Shown: positions 27,952-38,213, counted from the stretch's first letter. The stretch is DNA of 38,457 nt from Mycoplasmataceae bacterium (GCA_031275175.1 JAISPD010000010.1:1-38457), one strand, 5' to 3'. The notes: generated from the letters alone by a model not told the origin. Program-made: numbers and translations.

Positions 27952-28020
27952 ATGGATTGAAAATTAATTAAGTGACAAAGTATCATTTTTAGCTATTTCA
28001 TACAAGTTATCTTAATTTCT

Positions 28021-28026
28021 TATAAT
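28021..28026 (+). promoter_or_regulatory. rpoD promoter -10
   Basis: TATAAT ends ten bases before ATG 28037, so the leader would be only about three or four bases long. TTCATA at about 27997 is a weak -35 candidate. No terminator for the restriction-modification gene is evident in between. Confidence 0.6.
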
Positions 28027-28036
28027 ATACCCCCAA

Positions 28037-29347
28037 ATGAAAAAGAAGAGTGTTACCAAAACTAAACAGAAGTTGAAAAAACGAGTTGTAAAGACTAAAA
28101 AAAACAAGCAAAAAAAAGCTTCAGTTAAATCCAAAGTTTCAACTAAATCTAAAGCCAATGAAATTTCTAATGAGTTAGTTGTTAAACGTGCCAAACATGA
28201 TCGTGTAAAAGCGTTAGAAGGTTCTGTAACTAAAGCAGAAGTTTCGCAATTTGTGCTTAATGAAATTATTGGTAAATTAGCTAGTGAAGTTAAAAAACGT
28301 GGTCGTAATAAAAATTTAATAAAATTTAAAAAAGTTCGTGCCGCGTTTGATAGTTTTAATTGAACAGAACAGCTATACGAAGATATTACTGATAAATTAT
28401 TGGAACGCGGGATAGAAATTACAGGTGAAGATGGTTATGATGAATCGTTAGAAGTCAACACCATCAAAAGTAAATTATCCACATCTGACAAGTTGACAGA
28501 CAATGTTAAAGCATTATTAGGTATACTGGGTGAATCCAAACTTTTATCTCATTCAGAAGAAATTGAATTAGCTAAATTATTAGTAGATCCAGATTTGGAA
28601 AACCGCCAATATGCTCGTGATAAATTAGTGATTGCTAACTTACGTCTAGTAGTCAAGAATGTTCGTATTTACTTAAATCGTGGACTAGATTTAGATGATT
28701 TATTTCAAGAAGGATGTATGGGTTTAATGAAGGCGATAGAAAAATTTGATTACAAACTAGGTAATAAATTTTCTACATATGCTACTTGGTGAATTAGACA
28801 AGCGATTACACGTTCAATTGCAGATCACAGTAAAACAATCCGTGTGCCAGTTCATATGAATGAATTAATTAATCAAGTAATTAAAAAACAAACAGATTTA
28901 AAAAATGAATTAGGACGTGAACCCACAATTGACGAATTGACTGAAGGTTTGGGAGGAACCGCTAAAGGATTTAGCCAAAGTAAAGTTTCTCAATTAAAAA
29001 AAATTGCAGTTAACCCAGCTTCCATTGATAAACCAGTAGGGGATGAAAAAGATAATAACTTTGCAGACTTTGCAGTTGACAATGTCAGCAAACGCCCCGA
29101 CCAACATTTAGATGAAGATTTATTAACGGAAAATTTTAATTCATTTTTAAAAAATAATCTTACTGATCGAGAACAAGATGTTATTCGTATGCGTTTTGGT
29201 ATCGCTCCTTATGTTCAAGAATACACACTTGATGAAATTGCACAAAAATATGGTAATACACGCGAACGTATTCGTCAAATAGAAGCAAAGGCTTTGCGTA
29301 AATTAAAACACCCTAGCAAAAGCAAAAAGTTTGAAAATTTTTTCTAA
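28037..29347 (+). CDS. rpoD: RNA polymerase sigma factor RpoD
   Basis: The primary sigma factor, 436 residues. The very Lys-rich N-terminus (about 1-45) is low complexity. Region 1.2/2 contains [37 protein letters not shown] and YATWWIRQAITR (UGA for the second Trp), which melts and reads the -10. Region 3 has [11 protein letters not shown] and region 4 ends [20 protein letters not shown], the -35-binding helix-turn-helix. In many Firmicutes and Mollicutes dnaG lies just upstream; here that place is taken by a restriction-modification island. Confidence 0.95.
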
Positions 29348-29354
29348 ATAAAAT

Positions 29355-29756
29355 TTAAACTCTATCTTTGAAAGTTTGTGATGCCACACTTTTGTTGCGT
29401 GTACCAGGTTTTGCACTAGATTGAAGATATGATATTTTGTTAGCAACTTTGTATGGACTAGCCATAGAAAGCATACAAAATATTGATATTAATCCACCTA
29501 TTATTGTAATGCTTACAATTACACAAGCACCAATACCGTAACTGGTTAATGATAATCCACCTTTTTCGTCCGATTTCACAAAATTTAGTTCTTCTAACTT
29601 AATGATTTGCAATTGACCTAAAATACCAAATAAAATATAAATAGCACAAATTATGCCGCAAACTAAAGTAGAGAAAATAATTCATTTACGGAAACCATAC
29701 CCTCGATATATTTTTTTTTGTAATTTGGTTCGCTGTTCTTCTGAAATAAATGCCAT
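29355..29756 (-). CDS. Small membrane protein of unknown function
   Basis: A 133-residue protein read from ATG 29756 (SD AGGAGA) through one UGA-Trp. Two membrane segments are visible: WIIFSTLVCGIICAIYILFGIL (about 25-46) and YGIGACVIVSITIIGGLISIFCML. The N-terminal EEQRTKLQKKIYRGYG is basic, and the tail is Ser/Lys-rich. No family recognised. It converges on rpoD with an eight-base gap; A/T-rich inverted repeats around 29328-29361 may terminate both. Confidence 0.7.
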
Positions 29757-29855
29757 ACAATCTCCTATTGATATATTACATTATTATAATTACAGAATAA
29801 ATAATTCATGTAATAAATATTAACAAAAATAAACGTTTAGAATTTTCATGTAATT

Positions 29856-29861
29856 TATAAT
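29856..29861 (+). promoter_or_regulatory. lepA promoter -10, leaderless
   Basis: TATAAT with seven bases (tgtaagg) before ATG 29869. The AAGG next to the ATG is too close to act as a normal SD, so initiation probably occurs on a leaderless mRNA. Confidence 0.6.
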
Positions 29862-29868
29862 TGTAAGG

Positions 29869-31665
29869 ATGAATAAGCAAAACATTCGCAACTTTAGCAT
29901 CATTGCTCACATAGATCATGGTAAATCTACTTTAAGTGATCGTATTATTGAAATGACTAATGCAGTAAGCAGACGCGAAATGCAAGATCAAATTTTAGAC
30001 AATATGGAATTAGAAAGGGAAAGGGGCATCACAATTAAGTTGAATGCTGTGGAATTATCATATAGTGCACCAGATAATCAAATATATACCTTTCATTTAA
30101 TTGACACACCAGGGCACATTGATTTTACTTATGAAGTTTCTAGAAGTTTAGCGGCATGCGAAGGAGCACTATTAGTTGTTGATGCAACTCAAGGAGTTGA
30201 AGCTCAAACATTATCCAATGTCTACTTGGCGATGGAAAATAATTTAGAAATTGTTCCCGTAATAAATAAAATTGATTTACCATCAGCAGATGTACAAAAA
30301 ACTAAAAAAGAAATTGAAGATTTAATTGGGTTGGATGCTAGCATTGCCCCAATGGTTTCTGCTAAAACAGGATTAAACATGCAATCTGTTATAGATGTAA
30401 TCATTAAATATATACCACCACCAGTTGGAGACGATAGTAAACCGTTAAAAGCTTTGATTTTTGATTCATATTATGATTCTTACAAAGGTGTTATTTGTTT
30501 AACGCGGATAAAAGACGGTATTTTAAAAGTGGGGCAACACATCAAAATGATGTCTACTAATAAAGATTTCATTGTAACAGAAGTGGGTATTCGGACACCC
30601 AAAATTATTAATAAAATGAGCATTAATAGTGGTGCTGTCGGTTGATTTGCTGCCGCTATTAAAACTGCGCAAGATATTAGTGTGGGTGATACAGTAACAG
30701 ATTTTGATCATCCTACTGATGAACCGCTACCGGGATATAAGAAAATTTTACCAATGGTTTATTGTGGTATTTATCCAATAGACAACGCACAATTTGATTT
30801 ATTAAAAGATGCAATGCAAAAAATTTCACTGAGTGATTCATCATTGACTTATGAATATGAAACATCACAAGCATTAGGTTATGGTATTCGTTGTGGGTTT
30901 TTAGGTCTATTACATATTGATGTCATTCGTGAACGAATTGCTCGTGAATACAAAATAGACTTGATAATGACTACACCTAGTGTGAAGTATAAAATCATGA
31001 AAACTGATGGTAACATGGAAACTATTGACAATCCATCAAAATTAACTGACCGTACTTATATTAAACAAATGGAAGAACCATTTGTTAAATTAATCATTAC
31101 GTCACCTGAAACATATATTGGTGATATTATGAATTTATGCTTAAATCATCGCGGTATTTATAAAAATTTAGAATATTTAAATAATGCGCGATATCGCATT
31201 ATTTATGAAATTCCTCTTGCAGAAATTATTTACAATTTTTTTGACAATTTAAAAACCATTACACGTGGTTATGCGACAATGGATTATGATATTTTAGATT
31301 ATCGACCACAGAATTTAATTAAGGTGGACATACTACTAAATGGGATGAAAGTAGATGCGTTATCTTTTATTAGTCATAAAGATTTCGCTTACACTAAAGC
31401 TAATAAGTTATGTACGCGTTTAAAGGAATTGATTCCACGTCAACAATTTGAAGTTCCTATTCAAGCAGCGATTGGTGGAAAAATTATTGCACGCGAAACT
31501 ATCAAAGCTATTTATAAAAATGTTTTGGCAAAATGTTATGGTGGTGACGTTTCACGAAAGAAAAAACTTTTGGAGCAACAAAAAGAAGGAAAGAAAAAAC
31601 TTAAGGCCATTGGTAATGTTTCTGTGCCTCAAGAAGTTTTTATTAAGTTATTAAGTGAAGATTAG
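29869..31665 (+). CDS. lepA: Elongation factor 4 (LepA)
   Basis: A 598-residue translational GTPase that back-translocates stalled ribosomes. G1 HIDHGKST (14-21), G2 [10 protein letters not shown]3 DTPGHIDF, G4 NKIDLP and G5 SAKTGLN are present. LepA-specific blocks include [20 protein letters not shown], and the C-terminus [22 protein letters not shown] is diagnostic. One UGA-Trp (AVGWFAAA). It ends two bases from the convergent rpsO gene. Confidence 0.96.
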
Positions 31666-31667
31666 TA

Positions 31668-31937
31668 TTACTTTCTAATCTCTAATTTTTTAACTAAAGC
31701 TCGATATTTTTCAATATCTTTTTTTTGTAAATAATCTAGAAAAGCACGTCTTTGAGATACTTTTTTAAATAAGCCACGTTTGCTAGAAAAATCTTTTTTA
31801 TTATTATTGGCATGAGCAGTAATTGCATTAATTTCAGCTGTTAAAATGGCGATTTGTACTTCTGTTGATCCTGTGTTTTTTTCTGAAGTACCAAATTCTT
31901 TAATTAATTGTTGTTTAAAAGCTTTACTAATTGACAT
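31668..31937 (-). CDS. rpsO: Ribosomal protein S15
   Basis: An 89-residue protein of the small-subunit platform. FGTSEKNTGSTEVQIAILTAEI and RGLFKKVSQRRAFLDYLQKKDIEKYRALVKKLEIRK match S15, which binds 16S rRNA helix 22. AAGGAAATATAC precedes ATG 31937. TATAAT on the minus strand (about 32000-32005) and a leader hairpin (31963-31990) lie upstream, so the mRNA has a long leader unlike its neighbours. Confidence 0.96.
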   Translation of the reverse strand: MSISKAFKQQLIKEFGTSEKNTGSTEVQIAILTAEINAITAHANNNKKDFSSKRGLFKKVSQRRAFLDYLQKKDIEKYRALVKKLEIRK

Positions 31938-31962
31938 GTATATTTCCTTAAAAATTCATTTT

Positions 31963-31990
31963 ACTTCTCGTTATTTGATAATCAAGAAGT
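31963..31990 (-). promoter_or_regulatory. Hairpin in the rpsO leader
   Basis: In the mRNA ACTTCTTG (31983-31990) pairs with CGAGAAGT (31963-31970), eight pairs including one U-G, closing a 12-base loop about 25 bases before the rpsO ATG. S15 autoregulates through leader structures in other bacteria; this one is a candidate site. Confidence 0.4.
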
Positions 31991-32067
31991 GGATGAATAT
32001 TATACAATTTGTGTGGTAATAATAGCGTAATATATTTTTCTACTACAAAGTCAAATGAATGTTGTCT

Positions 32068-32073
32068 TATAAT
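32068..32073 (+). promoter_or_regulatory. pta promoter -10, leaderless
   Basis: TATAAT, eight bases before ATG 32082. No SD is present, consistent with a leaderless or nearly leaderless transcript. Confidence 0.6.
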
Positions 32074-32081
32074 GTCTCATT

Positions 32082-33065
32082 ATGAGTGTGATTGAGATAT
32101 TAAAAAATAAATTACAAAATTCAACTTACAAACCTCGCATTGTCTTTGCTGAAGGTTGGAACCCCAATATTCAAAGTGCGGCTCTAGAAATCAAAAAAAA
32201 TAACACGATAGATCCTTATTTGATTTTTCGTACAAGGAAAGAAATACCCAATAATTTTACACTACGTCATATAGTAATTGATGAAGCTGATTTATCCAAG
32301 TATGTCAATATTTTGTTTGAATCACGTAAAGCCAAAGGCTTAACATTGGATGAGGCTAAAAAACTTATCACACAACCTAATTATCTAGCTACAGTTATTG
32401 TTAAGGCAAATGATGCTGATGGAGAAATCTGTGGCATTGATTACACAACAAAAGACACATTAAAACCAGCACTACAGATTATTAAAACTGCCCCCAATGC
32501 TTCATTAGTTACGAGCGCCTTTATTATGGAAAAAAATGAAGAGTTATATGTTTTTGGAGATTGTGCCATTAATGTTTATCCCAATGTACAAGAATTAGCG
32601 AGTATCGCAAAAATGATTGCTTTGTTTGCACATAATACTGTTGGTATTAAAGATGTACGTGTAGCATTATTAAGTTATTCAACTGTTGGAAGTGGTGCTG
32701 GCGAAGCTGTTGATAAAGTAAGAGCTGCATACGAAATTATTAAAAATGATCAAGACTTGCAATTAAAAGGCATTCAAGTTTTTGGCGAAATGCAATTTGA
32801 TGCAGCTTTTGTTCCATCAGTTATGCTTAAAAAAGCCAAAAACATTGCTTGAACTAAAGCTGCTAATACATTTATTTTTCCTAACATTGATGCTGGTAAT
32901 ATTGGATATAAAATTGCACAGCGTATGGGAAATTTCCATGCAATTGGTCCCACTTTAATTGGTTTAGCTTTACCAGTAAATGATTTAAGTCGCGGCGCAG
33001 ACAAAGATGATGTTATAGGTTTATCATACATCACCGGTAATCAAGTTTTAAGTTTAAAAAAATAA
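32082..33065 (+). CDS. pta: Phosphate acetyltransferase
   Basis: A 327-residue enzyme exchanging acetyl-CoA and acetyl phosphate; with acetate kinase it yields ATP in fermentation. Blocks RIVFAEGWNP at the N-terminus, KTAPNASLVTSAFIM, VALLSYSTVGSGAGEAVDKVRAA, GEMQFDAAFVPSV and AWTKAANTFIFPNIDAGNIGYKIAQRM (UGA-Trp) match Pta. ackA is not in the window. It converges on galU with a one-base gap. Confidence 0.95.
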
Positions 33066-33066
33066 T

Positions 33067-33969
33067 TTATTTTATTGTTTTAGTTAATTTAAAGATGTAT
33101 TCAGACACATCTTCTTTTAGATTAGGATCTTTTAGAGCAAAGTCAATGGTTGCTCTAACTAATCCTTTTTTAGAACCGATATCATAACGTACACCATCAT
33201 AATTTAAAGCATAAACTCTTTGATCAGCAAGTAATTCCATAATGGCGTCTGTTAATTGAATTTCATCACCCACACCAATTTTTTGTTTTTTCAAGTAATG
33301 AAAAATTTGTGGTGTAAGAATGTATCGACCTGTTATGGCTAAATCACTAGGTGCTTCTGTAATTTTAGGTTTTTCAATTACTGATTCAACTTCATATAAT
33401 TTATCTTTAATATTTGCAGTTGATTTTATCTTGATAATTCCATATTGATTAACATCTTTGTGCGGAACGTTTTTCACACCTAAAATTGACTGATGATATT
33501 TATTATAAGCGTCCATTAATTGTCCGATAACAGGAGTAGTTTGTTTATCATCATTTAAAGTAATATCATCACCTAGTAAAACTGCAAATGGTTCATTTTT
33601 AGTAAACGATTTAGCTAAATAAATGGCATGCCCCAAACCTTTTGGTGCAATTTGTAATTTAAAATGAATTTTTACTCCATGACCGATGTTTTCAATTTTT
33701 TTGCATAGACTTGTTTTATTTTTTTTAATTAAAAATTTTTCAAGTCGATGATTGCGTTTATAAAAATTACGGACAGCATATTTAGTCGAAGATACAATGA
33801 TTAAAATCTCCTTAATACCGCTTTGAATAGCTTCTTGCACTATCAAATCGATGGTTGGTGTATCTAAAATAGGGATCATTTCTTTAGGAATTGATTTAGT
33901 TACTGGTAAAAATCGAGATCCGAGACCAGCAGCAGGGATAACAGCTTTCGTTATTTTCGTGAATTGCAT
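33067..33969 (-). CDS. galU: UTP-glucose-1-phosphate uridylyltransferase
   Basis: A 300-residue nucleotidyltransferase making UDP-glucose. The nucleotide loop AVIPAAGLGSRFLPVTKSIPKEMIPILDTP (about 9-38), ALLGDDIT-type metal site (VLLGDDIT), VIEKP and GDEIQLTDAI are typical. UDP-glucose may feed glycolipid synthesis in the membrane, or UDP-galactose for surface glycans; no epimerase is seen here. It is transcribed away from the flippase-like gene beginning at 34030. Confidence 0.95.
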   Translation of the reverse strand: MQFTKITKAVIPAAGLGSRFLPVTKSIPKEMIPILDTPTIDLIVQEAIQSGIKEILIIVSSTKYAVRNFYKRNHRLEKFLIKKNKTSLCKKIENIGHGVKIHFKLQIAPKGLGHAIYLAKSFTKNEPFAVLLGDDITLNDDKQTTPVIGQLMDAYNKYHQSILGVKNVPHKDVNQYGIIKIKSTANIKDKLYEVESVIEKPKITEAPSDLAITGRYILTPQIFHYLKKQKIGVGDEIQLTDAIMELLADQRVYALNYDGVRYDIGSKKGLVRATIDFALKDPNLKEDVSEYIFKLTKTIK

Positions 33970-34016
33970 AAATACATTAACATTTTAAGTATATTAGTTC
34001 ATTTACCAAACTTTTA

Positions 34017-34022
34017 TATAAT
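34017..34022 (+). promoter_or_regulatory. Leaderless promoter -10
   Basis: TATAAT, then seven bases (ttctcaa), then ATG 34030. Same arrangement as lepA and the coiled-coil gene at 24927. Confidence 0.6.
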
Positions 34023-34029
34023 TTCTCAA

Positions 34030-35232
34030 ATGTCAAATGTAGTTTCGAATCGTTCAATTGATAATACTAGCAATAAGAATTTTTTTTCTAAACGAAACAC
34101 TCTGATCCTTATATTTACTTTTCTTTTATCAATTGCTTTGGTGTCGCTATCCATCATCTACGTTTTAAAAATTGATTGGGAAAATTTGTTTATACAAATT
34201 TATCATGGTTCTACTCAGACATGAGGGTGGGTTTGATTGCTGTTAATTACTTTATTTATTCCCTGAACTTTTTTTTGTCGTGCATTTACCATAACCATCA
34301 AAATTGAACAATTAGGATATAAAGTCAAATTTTGAGATAAGTTCATGTATGCTGTTACTATTTCCTTTTTAGCATTAGTGACTCCAGCTAATTTTGTAAC
34401 AGACCCTTATACTATTTTTTGATTAAAAACACACAAAATTAATACATCTAAAGCAGCGGCGCTAACTACTTGTAATGCCCTATTGTGAGAAATTGCTCAA
34501 TTAATAATTACTATGCCATCATTCATTTGAATGATTATGAATTGACAAAGCATTTTTGGCCAAGGTGCTATTGATCGTCAAAGCGGCTTAATTGTATTTA
34601 TTTTTATGATTATTGGTATGTTATTTAATTTTATTGGTTTAGCTTTCATGATAATTATTGGATTTAATAAAAAATTACATTACTTGGTATCACGTATTTT
34701 TAATTGAGTGAAAAAACTCTTGCACATGTCTTACCACGTTAAAACAGAAACCTATCAAACATATGTAGTAGAAGCAAAGATGCAACGTGAATTTTTAATA
34801 ATTTTTAAGATGTGAAAAAGCACCATATTTATTTTAACGATTGTCATCATCGATGAAATTTATTTATATTTTACTATTGTAATGTGCATTAAATTTCTAG
34901 CAGAAATTAATGGTGATTATTTTAAATTAAACATCTGAGAGATTTTTAATGTGGCTAACGTGACTACCACTGCTAATCGTTTTGTACCATTACCTGGCAA
35001 TGAATTTTCCATAGAATGAATTATGAAAGAATTTATGTGTACCAAAATTGGAGGTATACAACCATGACCCATCACATCTGACGATGATACGACTGTTTTA
35101 ATTAACAACTCCATTATGATATGAAGGACATGAACTAGTTATTTCCCCGCTATGATTGGTGCTTTTGGTTTTGGTTTTCTTACAATTAACCAAGTTAAAC
35201 AATATCGTAAAAAAACTTTAGTGCAGAATTAA
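34030..35232 (+). CDS. Membrane protein, LPG-synthase-TM/flippase-like (UPF0104) type
   Basis: A 400-residue protein with about seven to eight membrane segments and thirteen or so UGA-Trp codons. The central block FWDKFMYAVTISFLALVTPANFVTDPYTIFWLKTHKINTSKAAALTT resembles the 'G....s...P.g.Ge......L' region of lysylphosphatidylglycerol-synthase TM domains (AglD/YbhN), and VPLPGNEFSIEWIMKEF resembles their 'PTPGG.G..E' motif. The catalytic domain is absent, as in other mollicute members. ATG 34030 is chosen because of the promoter seven bases upstream; an in-frame ATG lies at 33964. Family assignment is moderate. Confidence 0.65.
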
Positions 35233-35251
35233 TATTTTTCACTAAAGTTTT
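35212..35251 (+). terminator. Terminator overlapping the stop codon
   Basis: AAAACTTTAGTG (35212-35223) and CACTAAAGTTTT (35240-35251) pair perfectly over 12 bases, followed by T. The stop codon TAA (35230-35232) is in the loop. It may also serve the converging glycyl-radical gene. Confidence 0.75.
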
Positions 35252-35271
35252 TAATGATATTAATTTAAAAA

Positions 35272-35457
35272 TTAATAATTATTCTGATGCTGATTATTGT
35301 GGTCTACTCTATTAGCTCGTTCTTCAATTTTTCCTAGACCAAATCTTTCATCTAGTGAAAGATAACCAGTTACTCTACTTATTGATTGAATATTGTGGGA
35401 CCCACACACTGGACAAACTTTATCTGATGGTCCTAAATATGTTACTTTACATGACAT
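35272..35457 (-). CDS. Detached glycyl-radical domain of anaerobic NrdD
   Basis: A 61-residue protein. CPVCGSHNI (C15, C18) and SRVTGYLS, with Gly31 in the glycyl-radical position, then RFGLGKIEERANRVDHN, match the extreme C-terminus of class III ribonucleotide reductase, normally part of NrdD. The large NrdD at 36108-38102 ends just before this domain, so the radical site is supplied in trans. SD AAGGAG lies seven bases before ATG 35457. It lies 134 bases after nrdG with a probable promoter (GATAAT near 35474-35479). An ordinary truncated NrdD copy is unlikely, since it has its own start and SD. Confidence 0.85.
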   Translation of the reverse strand: MSCKVTYLGPSDKVCPVCGSHNIQSISRVTGYLSLDERFGLGKIEERANRVDHNNQHQNNY

Positions 35458-35488
35458 GTTTTTTCTCCTTATGATTATCTTTACATAA

Positions 35489-35503
35489 TTGTGTATATCA
35501 CAA
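35489..35503. promoter_or_regulatory. 15-bp palindrome before the glycyl-radical gene
   Basis: TTGTG-TATAT-CACAA is symmetric and on the minus strand covers the likely -35 (TTGTGA) of the small gene. It shares ATATAC with repeats at the nrdD promoter, so one regulator could act at both. Confidence 0.4.
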
Positions 35504-35591
35504 AAAAGTAAATTTTTAATTTTTTTACCAACAAATTTCCCATAAATGGTGCTTGTGAGGGAAAAATTTCATAATAGGATATTTATCTTTT

Positions 35592-36101
35592 TTACATCTG
35601 TAAAATTTGGATTTTTTTGAGTTTAATTGATCTAGGCACATCAATAATTCGTTGGTTTTTTGAGCCGCGATATTTTAATTGAGCATCAGCTTGTCCTTCT
35701 ATATATTTGCCGTCAACTAAGACATCTATGTTCATCATTAGTTCATGTATTGATTGATTTTTTTTAGATAATTCTTGCAGTTCTTCATACGTATAACCTG
35801 TGTATGCTCATATATTGATGTGATGTTGTTTTAATTGTTTAGCTAACTTTGCGAATGCTTCAGCTTGTTGAAATGGATCACCACCTGAAAAAGTTACACC
35901 CGTTAAATATTGTTCCTTAACAACTTGCTTAACAAGTTCACGAATTTCAAATATTTTACCACCTGTGAACGGTCATGTTTCTGGATTAAAACAATTTAAA
36001 CAATGATGGCTACAACCTTGTGAAAAGAAAACTTTGCGCAACCCAACACCATTGACTGTGCTTTGTTGTGCTATGCCTGATAACCTAATTTCATTAATCA
36101 T
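35592..36101 (-). CDS. nrdG: Anaerobic RNR activating protein (radical SAM)
   Basis: A 169-residue radical-SAM activase that uses an iron-sulfur cluster and S-adenosylmethionine to make the glycyl radical on NrdD. The cluster motif is CSHHCLNC (CxxxCxxC) with FNPETW following (UGA-Trp), and GVTFSGGDPFQQ is the SAM-binding GGE-like region. VDGKYIEGQ and KYRGSKNQRIIDV complete the NrdG pattern. ATG 36101 lies six bases after the nrdD stop. Its radical acceptor appears to be the separate small protein downstream, not the C-terminus of NrdD. Confidence 0.94.
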
Positions 36102-36107
36102 TATTTT

Positions 36108-38102
36108 TTAATTATTTATTTGTTTAATAAATTCTTGTGATTTTTTGAGATTAGCTTGCTTGGCACAATCTCGACAGTAGCGAATATGAAAATTCATACC
36201 AATGTAGTTAATGTTAGTATTTTCATATGCTCAACGCACTACGCTTTCAATCATTTCACCATTTGGATATGAATCAAATTCCACATATGAAATATGGCCT
36301 CCATTGCATAGTTTATGATATGGAGCTTCTATTTCTAATTTCTCAGCAAAGGAAATTGGGAAATCAACAGGGACATGAAAACTATTGGTATAGAAACCCT
36401 TAGAAATAATCCAAGGAAGATCACCAAAACGGATTTTATCTTGTTTAGTAAATTTACCGGATAAACCTTCTGCGGGGGTTGCATAACAACTAAAATTCAT
36501 CTTATATTTTGTTTTATATGCGTCACATTTTTCACGGAGACGACCAATAATTTTTAAACCTAATTCTCTCGCTGCTAGTGATTCACCATGATGTTGACCA
36601 GTCAATGCTTTTAACGCTTCGGCTAAACCGATAAAACCGATACCCCAAGTACCATTCTTCATAATTGGTTCAATGGAATCTTCTAAAGTTAATTTTTCAG
36701 ATCCTTTCATCAAATGCTGTCCTGCTACAAATGGTAAATCTTTTACTTTTAATTTTTGTAACACGCTATGTCGATGCAAAAGTTGATCTTTAGCTAATTC
36801 AATTTTTTCATCAAATAATTCTCAAAACTTCTTTAAATCTTTATTGGCCATAATAGCAATTCTTGGTAAATTTATGGTTGCCGGTGCATTATTACCACGT
36901 CCCTCTACTCCCGGTTCGCCATTTATGTTACTCATGATGTATGTTCTACATCCCATGGTTGCGGGTAAAAAACCTTTATCATAATATTCTTTATTAAAAT
37001 CTGCATCTAAGTTCATAAAAGTAGGATTCATTCTTTGACTAGTTACATGACAAGCAATTTTAAATAAATAGTAGTATGGATCTTTAGGATCTCGGTTCAC
37101 GCCCTTCTTAATCCTAAAAATAATGTTAGGGAAAATTGGTTGTTCACCTTGTCCCATACCTTTTAAATATTGTTCTAAAAAAGATTGACAAATCATTGCT
37201 GCTTCAGGTGATTCGGGAATTCCTAAGTTAATAGAAGAAAACGGCACTTGACTACCGGCACGTGAATGCATAGTGTTAAGGTTGTAAACCACTGCTTGCA
37301 TGGCTTGATTAACTTTTTTAATCAGTTCATGCATTATTTTGCTTTCTAAGTCTTTCTTAGGTAAACCTAAATCTTTAAAGTTTTTCTCAATTTCTTTTTT
37401 AGATAATTTAACAAAATAAGCTAAATCATTGTCAAAATTTGGGTGAGATTGTCCGCCGAACATATCGTTTTGGGTAGCTTGCAAAATAATACATAGTAGT
37501 TCAGCGGCCACTTCAATATGTTTTGGTGGATTGATAGTACCATATCCAGTATTAAATCCTTCTGTTAACATTTTTTTAGTTGGAATGTGTAAACAATTAA
37601 GTGTTAAATTGTAACTGTCTAAATCATGGATATAAACATCTCCTAATTCGTGGGCTTTAGCCATATGCTCTGGTAGGACCGATAGTAATACGTGTCATTT
37701 ATTACTTTCGGATGCAATACGTAGTAATTTAGCTGAAAAATTGTTACCAACATTAGCATTGTCACGATCTGTTTCTATACCGATTTTGCTGATTACTTTC
37801 ATCAAATCAGTACGTTTTTCTCTTTGATGAGTGCGCTCAAGTCGATATAAATTGTAATTTTTAGCTAATTTATGATGACCTTTTTCATTAAGAGCTTGGA
37901 CAACAATATCTTGAATCTCTTCTACTTCAAATTCGTCCTTGTTTATTTTTTCTAATAGTTCGATTACATAATCTTTGACTTCTTTTATTTCGCTAGCTTT
38001 AATATCACTAGCTGTTCCTGAAGCTGCTTTATTTAAAGCGTCGCTTATTTTTGAGTCATGAAAACGAATTTTCCGTCCGTCTCGTTTAATAACAAATTTC
38101 AT
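36108..38102 (-). CDS. nrdD: Anaerobic ribonucleoside-triphosphate reductase, large chain lacking glycyl-radical domain
   Basis: A 664-residue class III reductase chain making dNTPs without oxygen. The ATP-cone (about 1-90, MKFVIKRDGRKIRFHDSKI) and catalytic barrel with NLTLNCLHIP and MGCRTYIMSN (thiyl Cys region) are intact, as are NNAPATINLPRIA and GGHISYVEF. It stops after YIGMNFHIRYC643RDC646 plus an unrelated Lys-rich tail. The second zinc CxxC and RVTGYL, normally the last about 45 residues, are on the protein at 35272-35457. UGA-Trp codons occur at 37692, 36822 and 36231. This allows growth in low oxygen, in line with the flavodiiron protein. Confidence 0.93.
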
Positions 38103-38136
38103 AATTGGAATTCCTTTCTGGCCAGATTATTTTATA

Positions 38137-38171
38137 GTATATACAAAAATGATAGATATACAAATTTTGTA
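38137..38171 (-). promoter_or_regulatory. nrdD promoter and operator-like repeats
   Basis: On the minus strand TTGTAT, a 16-base spacer and TATACT form a promoter about 40 bases before ATG 38102. ATATACAAA occurs twice on the plus strand (38139-38147, 38156-38164), 17 bp apart, over the -10 and -35. TACAAATTTTGTA (38159-38171) is palindromic. The arrangement suggests repressor binding; NrdR is a candidate but the boxes do not clearly match its consensus. Confidence 0.45.
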
Positions 38172-38213
38172 AATTGTAAACGAACGCAATATTGTCTTCA
38201 AACAAATGTGATA

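Noticed and set aside
35272-38102. NrdD broken by an ordinary frameshift or sequencing error
   Set aside because: nrdG lies between the two parts, both parts have their own start and stop, and the small one has its own SD.
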